From NCBI RefSeq assembly GCF_949628265.1, contig NC_088790.1, positions 1,802,545-1,866,544 of the forward strand: a stretch of 64,000 nt of DNA. The letters are read 5' to 3'. Below are positions 1-10,090 of the stretch, one piece after another (the first letter of the stretch is position 1; every line of letters begins with the position of its first letter). The stretch is from Cloeon dipterum (lineage: Eukaryota; Arthropoda; Insecta; Ephemeroptera; Baetidae). The position numbers were made by a program, and so were the translations under genes. The notes beneath the pieces are model-generated. The model had not been told where the DNA came from, did no database searches, and saw only the letters and a program-made list of their open reading frames with translations.

Positions 1-1279
1 TTTAGTTTCATTTTCCCAAAATTCACCTATATTTACCAGTCTCGTGTTTAAAATTCTGTAAATCGATAAAATCATTAAAATGACAGTTTTTTTAAATTTT
101 AGTTTTTTAATTATTTGTAATTTTAACTAAATAACCAACCATAATAAAGATTACTTTGAAACTAAAGAAGTTTAAAAATGATTTGCGACTAGATTTTCTG
201 AATTCGGATTAAAATTATTCTTCCTGGATTGTGAGAAGCAATGAGGCGAAGCGAAGCATTGACTTTTCACGTGGTATTTTTCGGGCCTAGTGCGTCACCG
301 GGCTGTTTGACCTGGTTGCGCTAGGGTTCTCCATCTCGGCGCTGCGAAGGGTTCTGTCGCAATAAACTATCGCTAATGCTCACCAGGAAAACCCGCTCCC
401 TGACTGCAGTCTAGGTGCTCGCTCTCTTGCTGGCTTGCGGTCGTAAAATGTGTGACGCCAAACAGCGGCCGCGCGCGCTCATTTATACAAACGTTTTACG
501 CGGAATTTTCGCTGATCGTCGTAATATGTATAATAAATGTATATGCGATTGGGTTGCTTACGCGCATGGTTTTTTAACGAAATATTAAGGAAATAAAAAT
601 ACAAAAAATATTTACTTTATATTCAATGAAACAAATTACTACTCTCTTTCAGAACAAGTAAACTTTTTGCTTAAAATGCACAGAAAATTTGTTAAAAATG
701 TGAAATTTTTTGAAGCAAATTTATTAGTTTCATAGTTTAAAGGCTTTTAAGGAGCTTTCGGCCGAAGCACCTTTTATACACCCCTGAAACGACCTGTCAC
801 CGATCCATCAAAATTCCCCTTGCTGTGCATGAGATAACCTTTTTTAAGTGTTTGTACTTGTGGATGTAATTGATTTATTTAACTTTATCTACGGCTCATT
901 TTTTGTTTCGTTTCTTAGTTTGTCGAACCCTACGTCGATTCGTGTCTTCAAACACTGCTCAAATACAAAATTTTATTTTAATTGGGCAAAAGATGTTTTT
1001 TAAATCTATAATTTTGGCCATTTTCCTCTAAGTCCTGGAAATATTTCAAATGGTAAGAGTTTCCTTGTAAGTATTTACGATTACGTTTGCAGCAGTAATA
1101 AAAAAGAGTAAAAAGGGTAATTACTCGAACGCGTGATTGAGAGATGCTCTGAGATGACGCACCAATAGTTTCTCTCTGAAAGAAGGGGAAAAGCGTTTAT
1201 TCCATATTTAGACCTTCAGTACGCGCTTACCTATTGAAATAATTATTACATTTCATCCACTCTGGGAAACAATTATTTA
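1..1279. other. Non-coding AT-rich flank with a GC-richer island
   Basis: No convincing coding exon is seen. Positions about 240-490 are clearly richer in G+C than the flanks and contain a CACGTGG E-box-like motif near 269 and a GCGGCCGCGCGCGC stretch near 466-480. I compared this island mentally with common spliceosomal and small nucleolar RNAs and found no match. It could be a promoter remnant or an unrecognised non-coding RNA. The rest is AT-rich DNA without clear structure. Confidence 0.4.
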
Positions 1280-1663
1280 TTAAAAACCGTCTCTGACGAA
1301 GTTTCTGAGCACATTACTAATCGATTCTTGAGCGTTGAATTAGGTAAAGTGGATATTTTTCCGACCAAAAGGTCCAGCGCAACGTGCGAACTTTTTTCCC
1401 GCCAAAACAAAAGGAATTCAAGAAGTGCGCATGCGTCAGCTCTTGCAGAGAGACCGCCTGTACAAAATGACTTCTTTGTCAGATCCAGCCAGCTCTGACG
1501 CATGCGCACTTCTCGCATTCATTTTGTTTTGGCGGGAAAAAGTTCTACTTGGGCTACGCACGTTGCGCTGGCCTATTTGGTCGGAAAAAATGTCCACTTT
1601 ACCTAATTCGATCCTCAAGAATCAATTGGAGTGATCAGATGCCTCGTCAAAGACGGTCTTTAA
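1280..1663. mobile_element. Palindromic MITE, family A copy 1
   Basis: A 384-bp near-complete palindrome. It starts TTAAAAACCGTC and ends GACGGTCTTTAA, so the ends are inverted repeats bounded by TTAA. Each arm carries CGAATTAGGTAAAGTGGA, a TTTTCCCGCCAAAA block (1394-1407, mirrored at 1527-1540) and a GTGCGCATGCGTCAG block, in opposite orientation. There is no coding capacity; open frames crossing it are artefacts of the palindrome. Four related copies lie elsewhere in the window. TTAA ends are usual for piggyBac-type elements, but no transposase is present to confirm the superfamily. Confidence 0.85.
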
Positions 1664-3526
1664 AAAACATCAATTTCCTAAATTCTGATCCTCCTTCTTC
1701 GGAATTTTGTATTATTTATTTAATTATGTTTGAGTAATTCGATGCTCGGAACACACTCATGAAATACTTAGTAGTTTTTTAAACTGACTAATCACTTATG
1801 ACGCAAACGTTTTTGTTAGCTCAAAAATGTATTATGTTAAAGCTCGCGTCTCGCGTCCTACCAAAACAAATAAAGAATTACCATCATTCAAAAATCGAAC
1901 CAGTCATGATGTTTTGCTTCAAGATTCGTAAAATTATTCAAACCATGATTGCTGATAAAACGCTTGGCAAAGAAAGTGATTATATAACGTTTAGGTCTAA
2001 TACTTACTCTCTACACATTTCTTTATCTCTTATTTAATTTGTCTCGTCGGTTCTCAACTCCAGTAAGAAGCTTGACATTCCCAGAGTTGGAGCGATATAG
2101 AGCACAGAATGGATTTCATCTCGGATATTTTCATTCCTTTGCTCGGTCTGTGCGGTCTTAGCTGCATTTCTTGCATGTTTGTGCTCTATGTGAAGCATTT
2201 CGTGTGCTATTGCATGGGAAGAAGCGTTCACGGCCTCCACCCAGGTATTTACTCTTTTTCAATAAAATATATTCATATTTAATTTGAATTAATTTTATTA
2301 GATTTGGCGGAACCATCTCAAACAACTACCTATCAATCATGCCAATTGAAGAATCTCAATAATATTTAAAAATCAAATTTATATGAAATAAATAAAGCTT
2401 AAAACGTATGCATTTTCAATCACACTCTAACCTGAAGGAAAAAATCCTTTTTGCGCCGTGGGGATGAAATTATGGCCAATAGGGGTTGATGGGTGGGGGT
2501 GAGCATACCCTGAAAACCATCCAGCTTACCAGAGAAAGTGGATTCAAGTCGAACGGTGGTTAGTTTTTGCATTTCTGACACTTAAAAAACCCAAGATTTG
2601 GCGCTCGCAAAATTTAAAAACCACCTTGAAATTTTCACACAAGTTCACATGTACCCTGACACCACTTATTAGGGACGTTTCTGATTTTTAAAAATTTCAA
2701 ATTCCAAAACAACACCCTGAAATCTCCGAAAATGAGCTTTGGTGACATTTGACCTTGACCGATGACCTCAAATTTGGAGTTCATTATATCGGGCTTTACG
2801 AGAGGAGCTCAACGCATATACCTTTACTCTTCAAAATTGGTAATTTCACTCTCAGAATCAGCCTAAAATGTCCCGTAAAACCCGCAAAATTGAAAATCTT
2901 TCGATAAAAATTTAATTTTTATTATATAATAAAAAAAACAAACCGGGCCATAAATCTGTCCTTAACACAAATTTCTAGTGCCCTGCTTCCTTTGTTGGGC
3001 CGTGACGGCCGCTGGGATTTCATCACTTCCTCTCTCTGTTGTGTGTCATTAATAGGAAAAAGAATAACATGCCAAACAGAAAATCGACACTCTCGCCATC
3101 AGTCAAACTTGCGTTCCCGCTGTCAGAGGGATGGCCGTTGGATTAATTTCTCTAGTTTTTGCGTTAATGGTTTGTTTTAAGGTCTTAAAGTATAATTTGT
3201 GTCAAAATAACATTTATTTGTCAGGTTATAGACGTCTTTTGCCCGAGAACGACCGTTTCTATGCATTTCGACACTAAGACCGGTACAGATTATATGTAAA
3301 TCTACTCAAAATAAGGTTAAGGCGAAAATAAATTCCCTAAATATTTTTCCTCGCCCATTTTCTCAGAAAATTGAAACAAAATTACCATTGCAGACCTTTA
3401 CAAATGCACTTTCGGTTTGGTGCAAACGTGCATTGCTCGGTGTTTGGGACTTTTCAACGAGACAATGACCGCTTGCGAGTATGACCGAGTCACAGGAGAG
3501 GAAATCGTTCACATCTCTGTAAGATA
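1664..3526. other. Intergenic DNA with family B repeat arm
   Basis: No supported gene. Positions about 2034-2240 hold an open minus-strand stretch that includes an HEMLH (HExxH-like) string, but it lacks an ATG and a clear acceptor. Around 2470-2640 lies one arm of repeat family B (guide words AGTCGAACGGTGGTTAG and TTTTTGCA, followed by CCCAAGATTTGG). The remainder is AT-rich and unremarkable. Confidence 0.4.
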
Positions 3527-3899
3527 ACGACTGTTTATGACACGAGGTGTCGGAGCTCACCAATCGATTGTTGAGGGTCGAATTAGGTAAAGTGAACATT
3601 TTTTCCGACCAAAGAGTGCAGCGTGATGTGCGAACTTTTTTCCCGCCAAACAAATGAAAGCGAGAACTGCGCATGCGTAAGAGCTGGTTTGAGCACTTGC
3701 AGAGATACCGCCTGCACGAATGACTTCTTTGTCACATCCAGCCAGCTCTCACGCAAGCGCACTTCTCGCATTAATTTTGCTTTGGCAGGAAAAAAGTTCG
3801 CACGTCGTGCTGCAGTTTTTGGACAGAAAAAATATCCACTTTACCTATAATTCGACCCTCACGAAGCGACTGGTGTGCTCAGACACATCGTCAATTAAT
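3527..3899. mobile_element. Palindromic MITE, family A copy 2 (degenerate ends)
   Basis: Same architecture as copy 1: an arm with CCAATCGATTGTTGAGGGTCGAATTAGG, cited here only as position 3560-3587, then TTTCCCGCCAAAC, a GCGCATGCG core and the mirrored arm. The outer TTAA-type ends have decayed on the left. The right E2F-like block is mutated to TTTGGCAGGAAA. It ends just before the candidate 5' exons of the plus-strand lectin gene, so it may lie in that gene's upstream region. Confidence 0.75.
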
Positions 3900-3938
3900 T
3901 ATTTAGAATTTCCCTCTTCAATTTTTGTTTGATATTAG

Positions 3939-3989
3939 CCTGAAGATGAGTGCTTGGTGTGTCCACTTGTCAGCAAAGACACCGAATCG
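3939..3989 (+). CDS. Candidate upstream exon of the plus-strand lectin gene
   Basis: A 51-nt segment flanked by a TTTGATATTAG acceptor and a TCG|GTAAAT donor. It is open in two frames. One reads PEDECLVCPLVSKDTES. The other reads LKMSAWCVHLSAKTPN, and its phase fits an exon starting at 4133. Neither choice can be settled by eye, and no signal-peptide exon was found further upstream. Treat it as a probable 5' exon of unknown frame. Confidence 0.35.
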
Positions 3990-4132
3990 GTAAATCAATT
4001 TGGAAGAACAAACAACTAATCTTTTTGGCTTTTAAAGGGAAGGACGATTTCTGCGACAAATAAATTCATGGGTATTAATAAAAATTCAAAGCAATATATT
4101 TTTTATTTTAAATCAATTGATTTTTAAGGCAG

Positions 4133-5597
4133 TGTAACCACGACGAGATTGTGCGGAAAAAACATTTTCTTTTCGCGAGCTGTCTCGGTATTCAATAAAA
4201 TTTAATACCCTGAATTTTTCTTATAAAATTGTATACAGAACAATTGGGATTTTTCGCTGCACTCGTGCGCGCTCAACAACATGAAGCCCTGGGACCCTGT
4301 AAATGTTCAGGAAGTCGAGTGCATCGTTCAAAATCTTCCATGTAAATTGCTATTTTAATCATTTCCAGGATTGAGAGACACTTCTTTTTTTACTAATTTT
4401 CCGCGGAATATCATTTTTCAAAAGTGCCTGTCAACTTTAGGCAGTCAAATTAATTCGCTTTTTGGAAAAGTTGAATAAAAATTTATATTAAAAATCAAAT
4501 CAAGTTGAGGGTGCTCTTCAGATCTTGATTAAATTTTGTGGGGGTGTTGCTATATTAGTTTACTTTTGTTCAACCCTAAAATATTAGGTTTAAATTCAAA
4601 GATATATCTATTTTACAGGGGATCAAAATTTACGATTTTTCGGGATTTTTTTAAAATTCAGATTTTCAAACGATTGTAACTTGGCTTCTGGTTGAGATAA
4701 ATTGAAATTTTCGGTATCTAAAATGTAGTTCAAACAATGCTGAGTAATTTGTAATCATTGGAAAACTTAAAGGCCACAAAACGTGACTGTTAAGTTAAAA
4801 ATTCATGAAATATCGAAGAATAAAAATTTCAAGTTTAAAAATGCCAAAATGTGCCCCTTGTATTGTAGAATCACATATTTAAATTTTTTAGCACAGTTAT
4901 TGTTGTTTTCAAGATATTATAGGATTTAAAAAGTTGCATAAACCGATTTTTTTGCTTCCTGGAATTTGCTTCATTTTGCCCAGATTTCAAGCAGATGGCT
5001 TAGAACCCTGACTTAAAAAAAATCGGAAAGATTGATTTCCTGTAAAATAGGCATTTCCAGTAAAATCAACCGTTTCAACCTAATATTTTTAGTTTCAACC
5101 AAGGTACACTTTAGGGCATCAAGATCTGATGTACCTTTTATACAAAAATCTTTTTATTTCGAGTAAAATTAAATTGAATTGAATTTATATTTGACTTTTT
5201 TTTAAAATCGTTTAAAACTGCTTTTTTGGTTTTAAAGTGTCTCTGCATTCTCCAGCTGTATTGTCTTGAACAAATTTGTAAATTTGATTACATAGTCCAG
5301 CATCGCTCAGCGGGGAAAATGTTCGCGAACGGATTCGCGAGTGGGTGTCCGGCGGCGGCGTCGGTTTGGACGAATCACACGTGGTGCGGCGCCAACCGGG
5401 CCAAGTCTTTTCTGCTCGAGCACTGGCTGCCGTGGGCCGAGCGCCAAACACAAGAAAAACAAGGCCCGAAAGCCAAGCAGGCGTGCGTCGTGCTCACCTT
5501 CTCAGGGGCCAAAGGCTCGCCACCCAACAACCTGAGGCTTGACCTGGCAGAATGCGCACGCGGCGCACCCTTCGTTTGCGAGGCAGACAAAACTTGA
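4133..5597 (+). CDS. C-type lectin-domain protein, plus strand, N-terminus incomplete
   Basis: A secreted-type C-type lectin-like fold is encoded by three phase-compatible exons: about 4133-4187 (CGKNIFFSRAVS), 4239-4341 (NNWDFSLHSCALNNMKPWD, through VECIVQNLP) and 5311-5597 (VWTNHTWCGANRAK, then LLEHWLPWAE and ACVVLTFS, ending ECARGAPFVCEADKT and stop). The paired cysteines, the W-rich centre and the terminal PFVCE motif are the CTLD landmarks. In arthropods such proteins usually bind sugars or act in immunity. The last exon is far richer in G+C than its flanks, as expected for coding DNA. No EPN or QPD sugar-binding triplet is apparent, so calcium-dependent carbohydrate binding is doubtful. 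The signal peptide exon was not found. The first exon could start at 4129 or 4133. A minus-strand lectin gene lies 1.7 kb downstream in divergent sequence. Confidence 0.7.
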
Positions 5598-6306
5598 ATT
5601 AAATACATTTTTCTATATTAAATTTCCTTCTTTCTTTATGTAAAAAATGGTTATTTTTTAATTTTTATTACAGTGGAAAATTTCGTCATGATTTACAGAT
5701 TTTTATTTTTTAAACAGGAAAAATAAATTGAGAATTTGAGTTTAATGGGTATATTTGTGCCCAATCTTTCTGAAACTTGGTGTGCAGACTCTGCATGAAA
5801 ATACGAATCGATTGATATACAATTTTGAATCTTTGTCGATTATTCATGAATTTTAGTTTCCTCAGTAAACAGCTAGTGACATGCCAACAGATTGACATAT
5901 TTTTAAATTTTAAAGATGAAACTTTAAATTTAAAGGCTCGCACTGAATCCAAATTTTCGTATGTTTAAATCGATTCCTTAGAGTCGAAATAATTATTTCC
6001 GCGCGTTTTAAACAAATCTGGGGCTCTATAATTGTTCCATTTGCAAAAACTGCATACTCGTCTCCACGTCCCATGATGAACTGAAGGGGTTTTCAGGGTG
6101 ATAAACACTCAACTCCGTTGTGTAGTGAAGTGCAAACATGAAAAATTGCAATAAATCATGTGTTTTAGGATTTTTTACTCTGTACATATAATGGCTATGT
6201 CAAAATTTAAAAACTTTTTGACCTTCAATTTCAAATTTGAAATTAATTTCGAAAATTGTATATTTTTTATCAGTAGAGCCTTGTTTCGGTAGTAAAATTT
6301 TTCTTT
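5598..6306. other. Intergenic DNA between lectin loci
   Basis: No gene is seen up to about 5990. From about 6050 to 6300 the sequence resembles the third intron of the minus-strand lectin gene (compare ATGGCTATGTCAAAATTTAA near 6190 with ATGGCCATGTCAGAATTGAA near 8005), including a worn family B repeat arm. This indicates a duplicated intron-plus-exon block. Confidence 0.45.
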
Positions 6307-6410
6307 TCCGTTTAAAATGCCGAAAGTTGACCGATTCCCACTTTTTCTAGGACGTGATGGCTATGCGAGTTGCCATCATGTCCATTAGACTAGTACTTGC
6401 ACGTTTTTCA
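6307..6410 (-). pseudogene. Decayed copy of a C-type lectin exon
   Basis: On the minus strand this stretch aligns with the third exon of the lectin gene at 7322-8582. Shared blocks include GTGCAAGT, ATGGACATG, GCCATCACGTCC and AAGTGGGAATCGGTCAA. The reading frame is broken by a TAG where the intact gene has CAG (in ITSQQKW) and by small insertions and deletions. Neighbouring intron sequence is duplicated as well, so this is a fragment of a tandem gene duplication, not a processed copy. No partner exons remain recognisable. Confidence 0.7.
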
Positions 6411-6807
6411 TTTTTGAGTAGCGGTGATAGATGTGCTGCCCTCGCGTAGCAACTGCGAGAGTTTTCTGCAGCTTGCAGGAACTATTATATCCGTTCGATC
6501 ACTTTAGGCGCCAAAACCACATTGTGTCTATGGTAATAGTGGAAGTTGCCTGTGATCACGTAATTTTCAAAAAAGACTCAAAGAAGTTAGGAGCTGTAAT
6601 CTAAATTGTATAAAAATGTCGGGAATCGCACCATGAAACATTTTTTAGAATCATCTCTTACATCACAATAGAAAATAGTCGTGTTTTTAATTATTCATGG
6701 TTTTTTAACATTTTTAAGATTGAAAAAGTGAGTGTTAAAAACCGATTACGACCTTTTTTCAAGTATTATTTAGCAAGGAGACATACTTTTTAAAAATTTA
6801 TGAATTT

Positions 6808-7134
6808 AATTAAATCAGTGGATATTTTTTTTTTGGCCAAAACGTCCAGCGCGACGAATAATTTTTTCCAGCCAAAACAATATGAATGCGAGAACTGCGC
6901 ATGCGTCAGAGTTGGTTTGAGCACTTGCAGAGAGACCGCCTCTACTATCGACTTCTTTGTCAAATCCAGCCTGCTCTGACGCATTCGCACTTCTCGCATT
7001 CATATTGTTTTGGCGGGGAAAAAAATTGGCACGTCGCGATGGACATTTTGGTCGGAAAAAACATTCATTTTCCCTAATTCGACCCTCAGGAATCGATTCG
7101 TGTGCTTAGAAACTTCGTCAAAGACGGTCTTTAA
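6808..7134. mobile_element. Palindromic MITE, family A copy 3 (left end worn)
   Basis: The right arm is well kept: TTTTGGCGGGGAAA, CCTCAGGAATCGATTCGTG and the end GACGGTCTTTAA at 7134. The left arm is recognisable from GTGGATATTTT and GTCCAGCGCGACG onward, but its terminal part is lost or replaced by AT-rich sequence. The central GCGCATGCG and the two mirrored arms mark it as the same family as the copies at 1280 and 44340. Confidence 0.8.
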
Positions 7135-7321
7135 ATTGTGTCAAAATCGCGAAGAGCATATTTCTTAGATCACGAGATAAGCTATATCGTCTCGAAACTT
7201 TAGATTAGAACATTCGTCTATACTGATTCACGCATGCTGATAACAGACAGGATTTATTTTTAAGTAAAACTACCAATTATTAATATTTCTAGTATCTAAA
7301 ATAATTTAATTAATATCAGTC

Positions 7322-8582
7322 TCATCTCTCGCAGATGAATGAAAGTCTTTCGTGATCGCAGTCAAAGACGTACCAGCCGCCGAGTTCAACGGTGAAGCCA
7401 ATGCACTGTCTTTCATCATCTCCATCTGATTTCAATTAATTTTAATTTTATTCCAACCAACTTCTCGCTTTTAAAAGAATACGAACCTAGTTCTGGCTGG
7501 AACGGCGCCCACTGGAACTCGGTGACCTCCTGCTTGGAGTTTTCCCAAACCCAGCTGCTGGCGCCCAACTCCATCACTCCGCTCGTCCAGAAGTAGCCCC
7601 AGTAAAAGCCTTTTCAGAATTAACACAAGGAATTTGAATTAAATACACAATTTGTCATAAACTTCTTCAGATATTTAGTGGAGGTCATACCGAGTCGAAC
7701 ACCGTGGGTAGTGTGTGCAAATATGACAATTTAAAAAAATCATGTTTTTTAGGGTTTAAAATAGGGGTTGAAGGGCTGACACCCTTAAACTGCTTTGGCT
7801 ATTTAGGGAAGGTTAAGACGAGTCAAACAGTATTTGGTTTTTGCAAATCCGACCATATTAGAAGCTGAAATTTGGGCTTGTAAACATTTTTTTTAAATAC
7901 GAAAATGCAAGATTTCTGTAGTTTTTATTTGTGACAAATAAACCTCAAAGAAAACACCATTCCAGAATTTAACATACGCAACCTAATTCTGTACGCTCTA
8001 CAACATGGCCATGTCAGAATTGAAAGTCGTCAATTTAAAATTTGAATTTAATTTCGAATACTAGATTTTAGTGACCTTGACATTTGACCCACGTCTTTGA
8101 TATCAACAGAAAAGTTGTTCCCCTTGATGAGACGAGTTCGACGGTGACTAAATTTTTGTTCTACGACCAATTTAAACCCGGAAAAAAATAAACTTGTTCT
8201 TTACCGTTCAAGAGGAGCCAAAATTTGACCGATTCCCACTTTTGCTGGGACGTGATGGCTGCGAGATGCATGTCCATCGACTTGCACCTTTTGAACGCCT
8301 CGTCGCGTGACACCGGCGTAAATTGCACGTAAAACTCGCTATCCTCTTCCTCTACGCTCGATTCCCAATACGCGGTTTCTGTAATAAAAAAATCAACAAT
8401 TATTCATGCACCTTTTTGAAATAAAACCTCACCTCTATTTTCTATGCTCGCTGCCTTGCTGTGTGGAATAACCTACGGAATCAGACGCAATTTGTTGATT
8501 TTAATCAATTATAGTAAAATGTTTCCTGTACATTTATGACGTAGACAGCGATTGCTGCCAGGAGGAAATTGGAGCGGACCAT
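7322..8582 (-). CDS. Secreted C-type lectin-domain protein, complete five-exon gene
   Basis: Five exons in transcript order: 8532-8582, 8433-8472, 8205-8378, 7487-7609, 7322-7425. They join to 492 nt, 163 residues. Residues 1-17 (MVRSNFLLAAIAVYVIN) form a hydrophobic signal peptide, so the protein should be secreted. The CTLD follows: RDEAFKRCKSMDMHLAAITS, QKWESVKFWLL, FWTSGVMELGASSWVWENS, QWAPFQP, then CIGF, WYVFDC and the terminal FICER. These match the usual WTSG and FICE landmarks and the conserved Cys pairs. FQPELD sits where sugar-binding CTLDs have EPN/QPD, so ligand binding may be altered. All introns are phase-compatible; the fourth exon uses a GTTCGT donor. A TTTATT (AATAAA on the coding strand) lies at about 7254. 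The third intron holds a family B repeat. Its role is inferred from the family (immune recognition or similar). Confidence 0.88.
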
Positions 8583-8959
8583 CGTGGCGCCAGTCTTTGT
8601 TGATACTAAATATCGTCTGCAACGAAAAATGTCACACTTTCCACGAGCAAATCTGATTCTGGAGATCTGGAGATAAGCCAGTTGTCGGATTTCCAATTTC
8701 CCCAATTGTTATAATGCAGGTGATAATATTGTCCAGACACACTGTACTGATTTTGAATCTAGATCGAGCGTACTTCAATTGATTAATGACCTAATTTGCA
8801 TTATCGCTCTGATAACGTCAACGCTGAAAAATCAAATTTTCTGATATTATTTCTTAAAATGCCAATCAAGATCTTCAGTTAATTAAAAAGCATTTTTTAC
8901 TGTTGCAGTTCTAAAGTAATTCTGTTCAATGAATTATTTAGAAATCAAATGAAATTTCA

Positions 8960-9640
8960 AACTGCCATTTTTTTAGGGAAGTGATCGGATCTCAATAAAT
9001 TTTACATTTTTCAAATCTGCTCAGCGAGACGAATCGAATGATATGCCAATTTCCTATTTTTGCATCAGTTCTTGATTTTCCGAAATTTTCCAACAAAAAA
9101 TGTGCTAGGAAAATCGCATAAAGAAAGGTTACGACTTGTGGATTGTCTTTCCTTGTGGATTGATTTTCTTCAGATCCAAACATCTCAACTTTTCAAATAA
9201 ATTTTCCGGGAAATTGGGGGAAGGACAATAATGAAAATGGTCGGATTTCTATCAAATTTACATTATTGGAATCTGCCTAGTGAGACGAATCGAATGGTGT
9301 GCCACTTATTAAATGCTTATTACGAAAAAGTGAATTTTCCGTAATTTTCTAGCAGAAGTGTTTTGGAAAAATCGCGTGTAGAAGAGCAACGGCTTGTAGT
9401 AGAGTTTTGATTTTTTCAATGATGATGTCATAAAACCAAGCAGTATTTTTCCTTGTAAAATTTAATTATTATGAGTAATTTTTAAAAACGACTTTCTCGG
9501 GTAATTATTGGTGTTGGATTTTAATAAATTATACATTTTTTTAATCAGCTAAGCGAGACAATTCGAATATGATGTGCCACTTTTATACTTTTGCGAATCT
9601 TTTTTAAAAAAAATAAAGAATTGCTTTTGCACCTCAACTT
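8960..9640. repeat. Family E tandem repeat, about three diverged units
   Basis: Three diverged units of roughly 250 bp start near 8975, 9240 and 9510. Each has the order: GGATCTCAATAAATTTTACAT-like, TCTGCTCAGCGAGACGAATCG, ATGATATGCCACTTTT, ACTTTTGCA, then a TTTTCC-rich tail. The same words recur around 37.2-38.1 kb and 62.7-63.8 kb. There are no open reading frames. It lies directly downstream of the histone 3' stem-loop. Confidence 0.7.
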
Positions 9641-9650
9641 GCGAATTTTT

Positions 9651-9666
9651 GGCCCTGAAAAGGGCC
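9651..9666 (-). terminator. Histone mRNA 3' stem-loop
   Basis: On the minus strand the sequence reads GGCCCTTTTCAGGGCC: a perfect 6-bp stem with a TTTC loop, flanked by AAAAA on the 5' side and AAAAAT on the 3' side. This matches the conserved stem-loop bound by SLBP that forms the 3' end of replication-dependent histone mRNAs in place of a poly(A) tail. It lies 40 bp after the H1 stop codon, within the normal distance. It identifies the neighbouring reading frame as a replication-type histone gene. Confidence 0.93.
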
Positions 9667-9706
9667 TTTTTGGATACTTACGAACAAAAAAAGAAACTAT
9701 ATACGA

Positions 9707-10090
9707 CTACTTTCTCCTCTTGGTAGGCTTGGGAAGCTTGCTCTTCGCCTTGAGGCTGGCGATGGACACGCGCGGCACCCTCTTCCTCGCCAGTGTCTTC
9801 AACGTCCTGATCTTCGCAAGCTGCACCACGGCCTCCCCAGATGCGTCCTGTGGCCTTACCTTCTTGGTTTTGGTCTTCTCGTCGGGCTTGTTGACCTTCT
9901 TGACGACTGCTGCTTTCTTCTTCCTGGCCAACTTGAAGGATCCGTTGGCGCCCGTCCCTTTGGTCTGGATGATCCTGCCGGCCTGCACCTCCTCCCGCAG
10001 GAACTTGCAGATGCGGCTGGCGAAGCGCTGCATGTCCAGGGTGTACCTCTCCAGGATGAACCCCTTGATGGCGTAGAGTGAGGATCCACC
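9707..10090 (-). pseudogene. Histone H1, 3' part (globular domain and basic tail), cut off from its start
   Basis: Encodes residues 44-170 of a linker histone. It reads GGSSLYAIKGFILERYTLD, then RICKFLREEVQAGRIIQTKG and TGANGSFKLARKKK, which is the winged-helix H15 domain of H1, followed by a lysine-rich tail ending KLPKPTKRRK and stop. The frame is intact to the edge of an LTR at 10091, where it stops being H1. The other 43 codons lie at 14503-14631 beyond the retrotransposon. With one 4-bp target copy removed the two parts total 513 nt, a clean 170-residue frame with no internal stop. H1 proteins are usually longer (about 190-260 residues), so this is a short variant. A histone 3' stem-loop follows. 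In this haplotype the gene should not yield normal H1 unless the element is absent from the other allele. Confidence 0.9.
10087..10090. repeat. Target-site duplication, left copy (CACC)
   Basis: CACC abuts the outer end of the left LTR (TGTGCC starts at 10091). The same CACC occurs at 14499-14502 after the outer end of the right LTR. On the H1 coding strand this is GGTG, inside the RGGSS motif of the globular domain. Four-bp duplications are typical of Ty3- and BEL-class integrases. Confidence 0.85.
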
